Positions 35,559 to 49,140 are shown, numbered from the stretch's first letter. The stretch: 64,000 nucleotides of DNA from Pyxicephalus adspersus (GCF_032062135.1 NC_092859.1:49724710-49788709); one strand, 5' to 3'. Translations and numbers: made by a program. Notes: generated by a model from the letters alone, not told the origin.

Positions 35559-35898
35559 TATTATTATTACTACACAGTATTTATATGGCACCAACATATT
35601 ACGCAGCGCTGTACAAAGTCATGTCACTAGCTGTCCCTCAAAGGGGCTCAAAATCTAATGTTCCTACTTCAGCCATATGTCTTTATTATAGTCTAAGGTC
35701 AATTTTTTTTGGGGGGAAGCCAATTAACCTAACTGCATGTTTTTGGGATGTGGGCCAAAACCAGAATACCTGGCGGAAACCCACACAAACAAGGGGAGAA
35801 CCTGCAAACCCCATGCAGAAGGAGTCCTGGCCGAGGTTCAAACCTGGGACCTAGCGCTGCAAATGCCAGTGTCTAAACACTGAGCCACCATGCTCCCC
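35559..35898 (-). mobile_element. V-SINE, copy 2, reverse orientation
   Basis: Read on the minus strand: head ATGGTGGCTCAGTGTTTAGA with B-box-like GGTTTGAACC, core GTGGGTTTCCGCCAGGTAT and CCCACATCCCAAAAACATGC, tail TGTACAGCGCTGCGTAATAT then ATATAAATACTG and a TAA-rich end (35565-35577 on plus). More complete in the head than copy 1. Tail again matches the L2 LINE end. Confidence 0.88.
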
Positions 35899-37980
35899 AC
35901 ACGAATAAAGCATACAGGGGTTCTCTGTGTAGGAGGGTTAGCTGCCATCAATGATTTAATCACTGACAGCCTTCTTTACAATGATCCCCATGTCATTTAC
36001 CTCCTGTTGCTTGTAGATGTGCTAATGCATAACAAAGGCTGGAGGTTCAAAACTTAAAAACTTTTACCACCAGCTGATAACATAAAAAAACCTAATCCGC
36101 AGCTACATCATTAGCTTGTTTTGAAAGAGTGCAGCACAGGCCTAACAAGTTCATCCTTTTCTGGATTTGCATTATGTGCAAGGAAAGTAGAATAATTTTA
36201 AATGGGATAGGTAGCGTGATGTGGAAATAGTTGGACCTGAGCTGTTATCATCAAGAAGTACATTGCAACTAGAACATTTTATCCTTTTTTAAATGTAATT
36301 CTTGCTACCATATACTTACCTTTTACCTTTTCTCTTTGGAGCTTCTTTTGGCAAAAAAAAACAATGAAAACATCTGGTTATGGAGGTGCTTGTTGCTCAC
36401 CTCTAGTGGCAGGGTAGGCACTGTCACTGGGTAACCCAGAGCCCAGATTAGGCAATGAATTTGGCTAACCACAGCTTACATCAAACTTTCTATTCACCCC
36501 CAACAGCTAAACACAGCAGTCAGAGAGGATAAAGACAGTAAGTATATTCAGGAGTTCATTATAAATCTCATCTCTTCTGGATCAGGGTATGTAATATGGA
36601 ATATTTGGGCAACCTATGTAACACTGCATTGCCTTTTGCATCGTGATTACCCTGCAGCTAGTAACACTTTTAAAACTGTACTGCTGTTGATGGAGAGTCT
36701 CTTCTACATATGAAAGCTGTTGCCAAAGCATGCATCAAGAATTATATCCTGCTCAAAAATATGATGTTTATGGGACATGGAGCTCCTTATTTGTCTGGTT
36801 TTTGAAAAAGGAGTACTTTATGTCCTCAAAACATTGGACACGTTAAGTAATACAGTCTGGTCTAGGACCCAATTCAAGCAAAAGTAGAAACTTACAAATC
36901 CTTTAAAAAATAGGGTTTCTAATCATTAGGAGAAGAAAGAACAATTAATGTAATGCAACCTAGCAATTATTATTATTATAATAATAATTACCATTAAACC
37001 TTAAAAGTGAAACTTTTTTTCATATTTGTAGACAGTCACTTCCTGTGCTGAAATTGATTAGTCCCATTTTTTTGGACACAGTGACTTGCACATAGTAGGT
37101 ATTTGAAGCTGCAGCAAGTATTTTGAACCAATCATATTTCCTATCTGGTGAACTAACAGGGTCATCCAGCCCACCCATCCCCATAAGTTTTGTCCTGGAT
37201 CTGGAGAGAAGATTGTTCTGATTTCAGTAAATGGAAAGATAATGAGTAGCTTTCACACTATAATGTATATCATGCCTGTACAATATGAACTATGACTGAC
37301 AGGGAACTGTGCTGAGCTCTGGGAAGAATAGGGAGATCTGGCCCTGGCTTCCAGCCCCCTGACTCGGATTGTTCACAGACTCAGGCAGAGTCTGTCCACA
37401 AGATTGTGGACTCCTCCTGGGCTCCTGGGGATACATTTTTTGCAGCCCCTGAGATGACATCACAGGGGGCAAAGAACAAGGAACTGTACAGGGTTAGGGT
37501 AAAACAAAAATACGAAGGGACGCTAAATAGAAGGAGGAAAGGGAGGTAGGAGGGCAGTTAAGGTAATCCAACAATTACAGTAAACAATTATAAAGTGTGC
37601 TAGGTAGGTACAGAGTAGGCAACAAGAAGGAAGCCACTAGTGCCTCTAGCAGCCACTGAGCCAAGTGAAAATGTAATAGGAGTCTGGGAGATAACTGAGC
37701 CTTCGGAGTAGACCCTGAGGAGCAAGAACTGTGCTCTGACCCCAGGACTGGATTAGAAAAGGAAGTTTCAGGCAAAGTGTGGAGACAGGGCGAGAGGAGC
37801 GGAGTGCAGAGTGATAGGAAGGAGTTATAGGTAGGAATAAAGTTAGAGGAATATGATAAAATTGTAGGTTAATCATGTGGATAGGAGATTTGGGGCACAG
37901 AGATCTGCTCACATTCTGAGAGACCTACCTTACCTGAACAAAATATAAGCCAAACAGATTTTTGGTGGCAGGGAACAGTG
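35899..37980. other. mixed sequence, no recognised gene
   Basis: An AT palindrome of ATT/AAT triplets occurs at 36965-36990. 37280-37910 is richer in G on the plus strand and open in several minus frames, but no frame resembles a known protein. Confidence 0.45.
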
Positions 37981-37984
37981 AGTT

Positions 37985-38300
37985 AGGGAGAAAGGTGTGG
38001 TAGTAGCAGGAGAACTGGTGATCGGGGTGTTTGGGCATTGTATAATGGTTGAGTTAGCTACTGAGGTTTGTTGGCATTCTGTAGCAGTAGGGCTGCTGGT
38101 TGGGGTAGGTGGGCATTATGCAGCAGTTGTGCTGGTAATCAGGGTATGTAGGTAGAGTGTAGCAGTGGGATAGGTGATGTGTGTGTCTGCATTGTCAGGC
38201 TGATGATGATTAAGGTGTCAGAGTGTGCGGACATTGTGGAACAGTTGACCTGATGATCAGGGTGTGTGGGCATTTTGCAGAGGCTATTGAAGTTGTTGTT
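37985..38300 (+). repeat. degenerate minisatellite, unit about 36-45 bases
   Basis: About seven variants of GATCAGGGTGTGTGGGCATT followed by TGTAGCAGTTGGGCTG occur in tandem, same orientation, with length changes. Strong strand asymmetry (G+T rich). No function visible. Confidence 0.7.
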
Positions 38301-39104
38301 GTAACAGTGAGATGCACAGTTGGCACAGCATGGTTATATCAGTGGGCACAAGTAAGCGTGAAAGTGAAGATAAAGCTTAGGACAGGATTGTGTAAGAGAA
38401 AATAGGAGGTGGGAAGAGTAAGATCACTGGGGGAATGGGAGAAAAAACGAAAAAGAAAAAATGGTATTGGAGGAAAAACTAAACCTTGACTTTAGCTTTT
38501 TGTACAACAGGAAATCTGTGATGGGAAAAAAAAATCCGACCCTGCTTTTATTTTAATAAAGGTGATGATTATACATAATTTATGTTATTTCATTGTAATT
38601 AAACACATAAAAAGCAAACAAGCTAGCTTTTAGAATGCAAGTAATAAGAGTAGTAAATCTACAATGCAATGTGCACTTTATATCTGTCCTAATAATATAC
38701 TTGTGCTATTTTGCAAACTATTTAAAAGTGCACTGGCTGTTTTCATTGTACAAGCAGGTAAAGTGCTACAACAACATTAGTTTGGCAAGACAGCTGAGCT
38801 GGAACTATGATGAAAAAGAGTCATATATATTGTTTTGGGTGCATAAAACTCAGTGAGCCTTCTGTATTTTTCCCCTTTAGCCATGACACATTAGATTATT
38901 CTACCACAAATTATCCCATCTGTCCCTTAGTTTCCAACTTTTTTCTTGGCTCTTCCAGTACCCACCCCCAGCTTTCGTTCCCTGCCTCTGCTATTCTTTA
39001 AGCTTTAAACTAGGTGTAAAAGTAGCAGGGGGCCCTTATTAAAGGCAGCCCCTCCTTCTTTGCCACAGCAGCGGCCTTCCAGCCAAACTGCTCTTGTATT
39101 ACTT
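38301..39104. other. unremarkable AT-rich sequence
   Basis: Purine-rich tract at 38395-38470. No gene recognised. Confidence 0.5.
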
Positions 39105-39420
39105 TTTGATGAGTTTTCAATTTAGGCCTGCAGACGGGGAGAAGGCGACTTTAAAAAAAATGCAACAGATGGGGCCGATTGTGTTCTATAGGCAAATTAA
39201 GGAAGACATCTGTAGCTGCAAAATACTGGTGGTCTAGAGCAATTAGCCCTCTGTGAAAAGGGGCCTCTCACTGCCTCGTCCATCCAATCGAATCTGAGGG
39301 AGGGCTCACATTACAATGGCCTTGACCACAATTCAATGAGCCAAAAAAAGATTAATCCAAGAGGAGCTAGAAGCAAGGCAGGAGTTGGAAAGTTAAAGAA
39401 AAGGACAGGGTTACTTAGCT
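39105..39420. other. candidate conserved non-coding element
   Basis: Sequence is complex, balanced in composition and free of any repeat seen elsewhere here. Blocks such as AGCAATTAGC (homeodomain-like), ATTACAATGG (SOX-like), GGCCTTGACC (nuclear-receptor half-site like) and ACCACAATTC (RUNX-like) sit close together. No reading frame. Motifs this short occur by chance, so this is a hypothesis only. Confidence 0.3.
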
Positions 39421-40418
39421 TTCTAAACCTTCTACATGCTGTTTTTATGCAAAACTTTTTTTTTAGGTTTTCATAATATTATGTTTATGTTTTTGCTTTT
39501 CTCTGTATTTTTTTCATTTAGAATCTTATAAATTACAAAAAAAAAACATCGCTGGCAAAAAAAATGAAAACAGGCTGTTGTACACGACCATTCTCTAGAG
39601 AATAATTACAACGATTTCTATAACTCTGAAGTGTCACCTTTAACATAGGAATGATGGACACCGGCTGGGTTAATCCAAGGAGTTAATCTCCAAAATTCAA
39701 TCTAACTTTATATTAGGGGAAAAGGGGACTTAATGCTATTGATCAATGCACTATTCTAGTTTATTCATGCATTTGCCTGCAGTTTTCTGAGGATGAACAT
39801 AAATTGCATAAACCTTTCTCACCTCTCAGCTACACCTACTTCTTTTGTTCACCTGAATGTATTAGTGGGACAGAAGCATTTTAATATCCAGTTTATTTGT
39901 GTTATTATTTTTATATTTCTATTAATTTCCTTACTACATCATTCAATGTATTGAGCTAATTATAGTTAAATGTACATTTATTGTATTATAGCTACAGTGA
40001 AAAAATAAAAGAAAATTATATGCAATGCAAATCAATTAACACTTTTGTAACCCAATGAAATTATTCATCATTAAAGTTCAACCACTTTCAATTACTACTT
40101 ATTTTATTTTTTTATTCTGCATGTTTACCTTACATTTCACTAGCTTTAATTGAATATATTTCTTTTAAAAGCAAAATTATCATTTTCATTCATATATATT
40201 TTTTAGGAATGAGAAAGGTAAATTATAATCAACAATTTGTTTTATTTAGTGCCATTTCACACCCACAGTAAGCTACAGGAGTCTGCCATGGACACAACCA
40301 CAGTCCTAACCTTTACTATTCAAGCCATTGGGAGTGGTTGGGAAAAATTTTTTGCACGCGACTGTAGCTGTGGTCGCAGCAGATTGCAGTGTGGTTCTCA
40401 AAGGCAACACATTGCTTG
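39421..40418. other. AT-rich sequence without recognised genes
   Basis: Long A and T runs (39535-39546). Nothing recognised. Confidence 0.55.
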
Positions 40419-40630
40419 TGGGCCTAATTTAATAAAGCTAGAAAAAATACACTTTCATTAGTGAAGCTGGGTGATCCAGCAAACCTGAACAGATCTGGTC
40501 CAGCATTGAGAACATTTGCTTACAAATAGCAAATGACTTCAATGAATCCATTCCAGGTTTGCTGGATCACCCGCTTCACTGATAAAAATGTATCCTCTCC
40601 AGCCTTGTAGAGCTTTAATAAATCAGGCCC
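40419..40630 (+). mobile_element. near-palindromic MITE, family Z copy 3
   Basis: TGGGCCTAATTTAATAAAGC to GAGCTTTAATAAATCAGGCC. Inner arms GAAGCTGGGTGATCCAGCAA and TTTGCTGGATCACCCGCTTC pair nearly fully. Same orientation as all other copies. Confidence 0.85.
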
Positions 40631-40987
40631 TGTGTGTCTCAAATCAGCCTAAATGGTTACTGCTACCCAGTTATAAACTCTGATATATTCTTTTGTTTTA
40701 CTAATAACATTTCTGAATGTAGAATAGCCTGTATTTTTTACTACATTCTGGGTTTAATACACATCCATTTATCTTTGTTAACACTTTGGATACAATTTCA
40801 CACACAAATTGTTAAAACAGTAACTTGTAACCTTTTTTGTTCTGCCCTGTGTCATACAGGCTGATATATAGAGACAAATCACTTTCTCATAGGAAACTGT
40901 CTTCATTGCCTACAGGCACAATTTATGAATCCCAGAATTGGTAAAATTTAAGGGAGTGCACATCACAAAAAAAGTTAGCCAGTAATA

Positions 40988-41525
40988 ATAAAGCGGACCT
41001 ATCACCAAAATATTTACTTTACATAAAAGGTTAGACAACCCAATTATGTAAAGTAAAAATGTTCTTTTTTTAAAAAAAAGGCGAATCGCTGTTGCGACTA
41101 AGACTGTATGGGATCACAGGGCCTCCTAGGATACCTACATCATGCATCGCAAGAGGCTTCTGGCTGCTTCTTTTGTGTATGCCCAATCTCAGGCATATAC
41201 AGAAGGGGCATTTTCCTACATTGAGGGTAAAGAAATGGCCATCTCACGCATGCGCAGTGAGATCCGCACTCTTTTTTCCCCCTTTACAGCAGGCCATATC
41301 ACTTGGTTTCGCACCTGTGCAGTGTAAAATGGGATTATGTAGCCAGAACAAGGAAGAAGACAGATGAAGATGGCAGGACCCAGACAGGTTTCCTCAGCTC
41401 TGGGATAAAGGAGGATAACAGGATAGAGCGAGACCCGATAAAGGACTTCTCCAGCAGGATCAAAGGATCTGCGGAATTAAAAGTAAATGCTATTTTTAAA
41501 TTTTCAGTTTAGTTTCGCTGTAAAT
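40988..41525 (+). repeat. snap-back repeat family X, copy 1
   Basis: Begins near AAAGCGGACCTATCACC and has a 5' inverted repeat (41015-41061; TTTACTTTACATAA with TTATGTAAAGTAAA), then an A-run, GGGCCTCCTAGGATACCTAC, ATGCGCAGTGAGATCCGCAC, and ends near GTTTAGTTTCGCTG. Copies at 60840 and 29340 are in the opposite orientation. No convincing protein. Confidence 0.6.
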
Positions 41526-43503
41526 CCAGGACCCATGGCTGGTATGTGCTGCACTTTTTGAAAGAACGGTGGCCTTTATTAACTTTTCTTTCTTTTTACT
41601 TCCTGTTGTGCCTGCAGATCAGGAAGTGCAAAGAATTACTCCCAACAGCATACAGGCAGCAGAAAAAACATTAAACACACAGCAAACAATCCACATACAG
41701 AATGCTCTTTAACATTTAATAGAACCAACTGGGCCACTTTAAATTGGTAAAACCCTTGATTTGCTTTCATTCAATCAAGTCAGTTGGCTGTTGGGCTGCC
41801 TAATAGGGCTATCAGATGGACATCCCAATAGCCATCTGATGGGGTTGGCACAGTAGGCTGACAATACGGCAAGGCAGTGGTGTTGATAGGAAAGCAATCA
41901 CCATCCCCCACTTTCTTCCTCTGCAAAGGTAAAAACATTTTTCCATTTTTGCCCAGAGTTCAGTGTTACAATTTTTTTCCTTCTGTATAGGGCAAAGACA
42001 TCACTTATTATTGCCATCATATGAGAGAAACAATTAAAAAAGTTTTACTAGTCAGGTTATGATGGCTTGGTTCCAAAAAAGCCTAGCAGCCGAAAAATGT
42101 CATCACTACCTTTTTTATACATCAATTGCCACCATACATACTTTCATAATTTGCAATGCATCATACAAAATAAACCTAAATAAATTATTATTTAAATGTA
42201 TTTCTGATGTCAGGGAGCTGGCTGCTTTCGGAGACAATAACCACTCATAAAGGCTGTGGCATGTGGTTGGAACTGGGAATTCAGATGGACAGAATTAAGT
42301 AAATTCCTCCTTGAGTCCAGTCATGTGCCAATGCTCAGATATCAGATTGGGATTGTAAAGCATGTTTACAACAACTGTTTGGAATCTTATAAAATGGTCA
42401 TTTTTTTCCTTTGCAGGGTTTGTTACGTAACCATTAAGATGCAATCCAGGGAATATGAAAAAATGTATATTCACACTGTAGCCCATTTGGTTCAAAAAGG
42501 CAAACAATTGCACATCAATAAAGCAGCACATCCATGCTACAGAAGATCACCTGTGTAGCTCACAATAACATGTTTATATTTAGATGGCGAACATTTTTCC
42601 AGGTTCAATAATTTGAAGTGAGTTTGATTTGGCAATTTGTTAAAGTCAACACTAAAAAGATTAGGAATTTACCCTGCATGGTACTGCTATTGTTAAGTTT
42701 CAGCAGGAAATCAATGCCTACATTATACAATTCTAAGTTATTTTTTGCCTTTTTAAGGCCATCATGAATTTTTTCACCCATTATTACTAAATATAGTGAT
42801 TTGTTCTAAAACATTATTACATTATTACATTGCGTGTTTATTTTTATATATTTTTTTAATGTATTTTTAACAGTATTACTAGTAGTATTTTTTATTTACG
42901 TATTTCGTGTTTAGTAGTACTTTACAGAATAGAATCCAGGCACCCAAAGGTTTATAAAGGTTTGTAAAGCCTGGCTCCAGGCAAACATAAAAGACATTAA
43001 TGCAACTGTAATAATTCTTACATTACAAAACATCAATATGACTTGTTAGTGCAGCAGACCAGGGACAGAAAGCAGCACAAATAGTCAACCAGATGTAGTA
43101 CAGAACAAATAGGATAATGACTGCAGGATAGAGGAGAGTGGCAGGAGGAAGAGTTACTAAGTGGACTTCTTTTCCTTTCACTGTCCAATCACTAGGTAGA
43201 GAAAATATCTAAAAATTAAAGTAGCGCAAAAATTACACCCCCCCCCCCCTTGAGTAGAGCTGTGCTAATCTCAGGATTGTAATGCACAAATACAAATTAG
43301 CATGACAGGTAAAACAGGTTCCATATATGCATTAAATTTGTGTATTTACCTTTTTTTATTTTTTTTTTTTTTTTTTTTTTAGCTGTTCATCTTAAAAACC
43401 ATTAGACAAAAATGAATGCTGTCATTGCTGACCTCTCCTACAAAAAATTCTAGTTTCCATGCTGATCCTTAACTTAATGTCATTTAGCAAGAGCTGACAT
43501 ATG
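41526..43503. other. mostly AT-rich sequence, homopolymers
   Basis: A C12 run (43238-43249) and a T-run with one A (43351-43380). No gene recognised. Confidence 0.55.
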
Positions 43504-44056
43504 CTCTATGACCGGGGTGTCAAACTCAAATACACAGATACTCAAATACTTAGACAAAGTCGCGGGCCAACCTTGAAATTTATTTATATTTGATTTATAA
43601 ATTTTTCCTTCTCATTAGATATAAACCCTTTTCATATGGAAACAAAGAGGTTTTGCTTCACATTCAATCTGGAACAAGGCTATATTTGAGAAAAAGGCAT
43701 AAAAAATGTTTTTTTAATTTTAATTAGGAAAAAAACGTTTTGCCTCTTTCTCTATTTGTAGCCTTGTGAGTTAAATTTCAATGGTAACCTTTTTACACAG
43801 GCTAACAATAATAATAACAATATTCTTCTATGAAAATCCAACCATTCCAGTCCATGCCTTGGAGTATCAAAGCCATGCAGAGATCCCACTTGTCTATAAA
43901 CGCGAGTGATGCCTGGAATTGTAGTAGCGGTGCTATTTCAATGCAACGCCGGGCCAGCTGCAGTTCACATTTAGGATTCCTTTGGAGGCCAAAAAAAAAG
44001 GCCGTTGGGGGCCAGATTTGGCCTCCGGGCCAGGGTTTGACACCCCTGCTCTATGA
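43504..44056 (+). mobile_element. non-autonomous hAT element, copy 1, perfect 8-bp target duplication
   Basis: Element 43512-44048. Left end CCGGGGTGTCAAACTC; right end inverted CAGGGGTGTCAAACCC. CTCTATGA flanks it exactly on both sides (43504-43511, 44049-44056). The interior shares long blocks, inverted, with 53486-54164, e.g. CTCATTAGATATAAACCC and GAAAATCCAACCATTCCAG. No transposase ORF. Confidence 0.9.
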
Positions 44057-44525
44057 GGTCCATTTATATCACAGTGAATCTGTCATTTACCAAACATTCT
44101 TTGATCGACAATCTTCCAGGTCCATGTGTTTTCAATGGCAGAGATTGATTCTCCACCAGAGAATGTTTGATGAATGTCAGATTAACTGTTTTATAAATGG
44201 ACCCCATGTTTGCCTTACAGTGTACTGAAGGTTATTACTACATGGTCACTACCCTCAGCACCGTTTTATATTTAGGTAAGATTGGAGCTCAGATATTTTA
44301 GCTTATGAACACTCTGCTTGGCTGCACTTGAAATCTCAGCACCATTTCTATTTGAATTTTATCTAACTTTTTATTACCAGATCTATCTCATGGAAGCAGC
44401 TTCAGATATACACACCAGTTGGTGTTAAGGCCTGCGGATCCTTGGTACTGTTATATGACATCAATGCTATTGCACTGATGTAACATGTGGATTTATCTAT
44501 ATTGTATTTTCTTCATTGAAGTCAA

Positions 44526-44751
44526 TGAGCCTGATTTATTAAAGCTCTCCAAGGCTGGAGAAGATATACTTTCATCAGTGAAGCTGGGTGATCAAGCAAA
44601 CCTAGAACGGATCTGGTCCATGATTCAAAACATTTGGTAGCAAATAGCAAAGTACTTTGACAAAATCCACTCCAGGTTTGTTGGATCACCCAGTTTCACT
44701 GATGAAAGTGTATCCTCTCCTGTCTTGCAGAGCGTTATTAAATCTGGCCCA
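44526..44751 (+). mobile_element. near-palindromic MITE, family Z copy 4
   Basis: TGAGCCTGATTTATTAAAGC at the left, TATTAAATCTGGCCCA at the right. Arms AGTGAAGCTGGGTGATCAAG and TTGGATCACCCAGTTTCACT pair. CAATG may flank both ends. Confidence 0.85.
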
Positions 44752-46026
44752 ATGGGTCTGGGAAAGTGAACTACGTGATATTTAGACCACACAACCCCCT
44801 ATCTGTCTTTGAGCAAGATTGCCTTTACAATTTTTTAGTGTTTTGTATGTTAGTTAGCATTTCCTTTTTTCATCTCTTCTCTAACAAGGCCTGCTCTGTA
44901 GGTGTCACATATCCATTTCAAGTTTAACATGACATTTATGTATTTCTAATTCTATGAATTAAGGTACAACTGGCCATAAGGGGGTCATTTTGATGTAGTC
45001 AGGCAGCTCTGAATGAGCAAAGTGACAGATTTTCTTTAAATTTGACCATAATTGTGCTAATTTAGTACCATTTTAAAATGTATTTTTGTCATGTGATAAC
45101 AAAGGCACATTGGGGGACAGGGATTAAGGAATTTATGTGAATAAATATATAAACCATATGTTGCAAATTATAGTAGTGCATACAAATATAAATATATATT
45201 ATAATAACATAAAAAGTACATAAAGGTGAAGATGAAAAAATATTGCCATGTGCCATACATATGTTAAATTGCGATTTTTTATTTCAAATTTGATGTGCAT
45301 AGTTGTAAAAACTTTACACTTGTTTAAGTATAATTTTATTTCATTAAATGCACAGGCATTACATTATGCAAACAATTGGTGTTGACATGCCATCTGTCCA
45401 ACATATCAGCAGTGACCCCTGGAATCTGTGTTAATTGTAATGGAGTCTCAGTAATTGTATTAGGAAGATAGTGGAGAAAATGAACCTACTGCACACTATT
45501 CAGTTGATCAAATTTGCAGCTGTATGTTGCAATTTTTAGTTTTTTTTTTCATTTATTTGGCAAACATTTGTCCATAGTATTAAGATAAAGTAAAATTTAT
45601 TGTGCTAATAATATTCTTTATCCCAATATAATATTCTCTGTCTACAGAAAGCAAATGTGCATTTGGAATCCCCAATAGCATGGCACAAAAAGCATTGCAG
45701 TCTTACACAATTAGCTACAAGCAACACAATTATTGTCAATGGGCTTTAAAGTAGAAATAAATTTACCTAAAATGTTACGATATACATATAAAGTGTATCT
45801 TTTATCAGTAAAAATTGTTGAACTACTCGAGGAATATAGTTTTGCCTAGGCAGAAATTATGTCACCAGGCAGCTACAAGCAGGAGGAATTATTTTTCTGG
45901 TCTCCTTTTCCCCACTGTAACAGTGGCCGACCATATACTAAATGTGTAAATGATCAATATCTCCTTGGTATTAATTGTATACCTGGGTACTGCAATACAC
46001 CAATCAACCCATAGGGAACATTTAGT
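44752..46026. other. AT-rich sequence without recognised genes
   Basis: Nothing recognised beyond T- and A-runs. Confidence 0.5.
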
Positions 46027-46182
46027 TAGGAGTGCTCCCTTAACAACTACCAGCCAATGAAATTGCTCCCTGATGTGTACACATGCTATCAAGTGAAGTT
46101 GCAGAGACAGGTTGTTAGTGTATATACTACGATGAAATTCTATTGGCTAGTGGTTTTTGGGGAGCAATTCCAACTGAAAACC
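46027..46182. repeat. imperfect inverted repeat
   Basis: Left arm around AACTACCAGCCAATGAAATT and right arm around AATTCTATTGGCTAGTGGTT are partly complementary, flanked by GTGCTCCC and GGGGAGCA. Possibly a small MITE; only one copy recognised. Confidence 0.4.
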
Positions 46183-48898
46183 ACATCAGTTGATCAGAGA
46201 AAAGCCATTACCAATAATTGTTTGATTAACTTATTAATGATATTTTTTTTAGATTATTGAATCTAACATCTAATCTATAAAAAGGTTAAAAAGGTCCTAT
46301 ACATTGGGATAAATTCCAACTCTGTAGTAGGGAGGGAATGACTGGGGTTGGGCCAAAACATAACCACACGTTGATTGGTGGGTATAGTGAATGGTAGTAT
46401 TTCTAAAGGACATGTCTTGTTGGTATACACTTTAACATTTTTCAGCATTAACTTCCTTTTTAGCTTTTGTACACATAGCATCTCACAACCACAAAAGGAA
46501 TTTATTGCTGGAAGACTCATGCCATATGCTGTTATCACTGGTCTAAACTGGGAGCAAGTAGCTATATAATGTCCAGCATATGTCATTCACTACAGGTCCA
46601 GCTCTGACTGGTGTCTGAATAATACATTTACACTATAAAGTGGCCTTGATGGCCCCTCCTGCCCTCCAGTCTAGGTATGATGATATAGCAGGGGATAGAT
46701 ATGTGTCAGACATTTTCGAATACCAAGAACTGCAGAGGCACCAGTATTTTTGTGATTTTATCATCTCTAAACCGGTATCTCATGACTAAAAGGTAGACGC
46801 TGATCCTGGAAGTTGACTAAACAAAGATGGCACAGTCTTTTGAAAAGAAAAAGTCATTAAGGTGATGTCAGGGGAACTATTGTTTTTATTGCAAGAAGCA
46901 ATAAATATTTCTCATACTGATGTCACATGGGAGGCACTGAATGGTATCAAATCAAATCTGAGGCTGCAAAGTTGGGGCATGTTTTTGGCTTGATTATTGA
47001 GGAGCAATTCCACACAGACTGCAAAGCAGACTTGTTGCCAGTGTCAAGACTGTCCATATGACATTAGCATTAATGTTAGCATTTTAAGTTTCACATTGCT
47101 TTCATGAACTTACCATAAAAGATATAATTGATACAAGTTCAGTTCCACTTGAACATAAAGTATGGAATAAAACAAAACAAAAAAACTTATGATAACTACC
47201 AAAAAAGAAGAATTACGTAGAGGACAGAGCTGATCGGCAAGTGCACACAATAATTCTTTGTACATAGTATACTCCAATATACTAAATGTAAGTCACACAT
47301 CCAGCATTATTAAAGTTATCCATATATCAGGCACCAACCACATTCTCCGATTCCCCTTTATAACTGTGTGCAAGGAAAATGCAGGAGATGGATGCAAGAT
47401 CCAGCAGTGGACTTTATCAGGTCCTACCAATTGTTGATCAGAGAATTCAAATAACACATATATGTGTAAATGGCAGATCATTATAAACAAGCATCCACTT
47501 TCCCAATCTGCTCTTCGTATTTTCTAGGTTGAAGTTTTGAACAAAAGAACTAAAAAATACTATTATCTTATTTCCCTACAAGAATAGTAAGTAGCTGGTA
47601 TTTACAAAGATCACACCATACCTGTAACTACAGTTACCTGTATTTTATTAGATAATTTATTATTCTCGAAAAAAAAATATAATTAGCAACATATACAGTA
47701 TATGTTGATATGGATTTAGATATATATACTTTGATGGCCATGAAATACCAGTTAATAAAAACAACAAATAAAAACAAATGATCCTATATTTATATTTAAT
47801 GAAATTATCTATTTTTCTTTTTGGTAGCCTAAATATTTTATTTGAAATAGCAAAAAAAAGTGGCCTGTGCAACAAATGAAGGTGTATTGGCGCCATCTAT
47901 AGGGTAAATTTAAATATGCACTTCTGCTAGAAAAAGCAGCATGGAAAATGGAACAAAAACTAAAAAAAGATAAAAAAACAAACATTTAAAAAAAATAAAG
48001 ATTGCAGATAAATAATGGCTGTATTTATCTTCCGCTATACTATTTTATACAGTGTACATAGCTAAAAATTAACCTCAGTAAGTGTGTTGTTCAAAGTACA
48101 TTTTCCCATAGCAACCGGTCAGATTATATATTGTTGGAGTTAGAAATGAGTTCTCCTTAGCTACAATGGCTTACTGCTTTTGTATCATTCAGGGTAACAG
48201 AATTGATACTTTTTACCTTTTCTGCACCAGGCTAGGGAGCACAAAATTGCTTTATTATAATATTTGTTATAAAACACATGGACACCTAGCAACAGAAGAA
48301 AGAGAGAGGAACTGTTTTTTCCCTTTGTGTTTTGTTGGCATGCAAACACTGACAATATACGGATGTTTGCTAGGTCAAGGGCTAGCTGCTTTTCAGGTTT
48401 AAAATATGAAGACACTATCTTTAACCAAATAGAGTTTTATGACACAAATTTCCTCAGTAATATCACATGCTATTTAAATCCTTTATTTTCACACCACGTT
48501 ACAGGGAGTAATATTCTTATTAGTTATAAATCATATTATTCCTATACAACAAATGTCAGCAGGAAAGGAGGGAAGAGCACAGTTACAAATATGGTGAAGA
48601 ACAATATTTTTGCCTAGATTGTGAAGTGTTCACATATTATTTTACAGGCTGTATTAGGAACCCCTCAATCAGCAAAAAAGTGCTGCCAGATGATTATTAC
48701 AGGACTTTGACAGGGCTCTCTCATATGTAATGCAGCGTTCTCTTTAGCATTATGGAGGGGAACTCATAAGGTGCATTCTGTATTCATAAAACATAAAATG
48801 CAGATATAGTGTGAAGTAAATATTCTACACTGATAGTAAGTCAGCACCTTCATTTATAATTTGGTGCATTGTCTCTTGTTCCTGTTTGCCCATCAGCA
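46183..48898. other. AT-rich sequence without recognised genes
   Basis: No gene. GGAGCAATTCCA recurs at 46172, 46997 and 55733, too short to interpret. AT-rich hairpins near 47690. Confidence 0.5.
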
Positions 48899-49140
48899 CT
48901 CAGGGACGGATTTCCTAAAAGGCCACCTAGGCCATGAGCCAGGGCACTTATGCAGCTCCTGCCCACTAACATCATGGCTAACCTCCCATGTCTGCCCTTC
49001 TACCAACCAGTGTAGCTGTGCTCTGCTTGCTGCCTCCAGAGACCGGACACGTACAAGCACCAGAAGAAAAAGTTACACCCCAATGCATTGAAGTTCTGGT
49101 TGTCAGGTTAAGGTGGTGCGCAAGCTAGCTGGCCTAGGGG
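48899..49140. repeat. probable old DNA-transposon fragment
   Basis: CAGGGACGGATTTCCTAAA and GGCCACCTAGGCCATGAGCC resemble ends of dispersed elements. GC content is higher than the flanks. 6657-6785 and 28985-29045 may be related. Weak evidence. Confidence 0.25.

Noticed and set aside
37290..37912. Overlapping minus-strand frames
   Set aside because: No domain or motif; composition explains the openness.
43830..44228. 132-codon plus-strand open frame
   Set aside because: Runs from the hAT element into flanking DNA across the target duplication, so it is not a gene.
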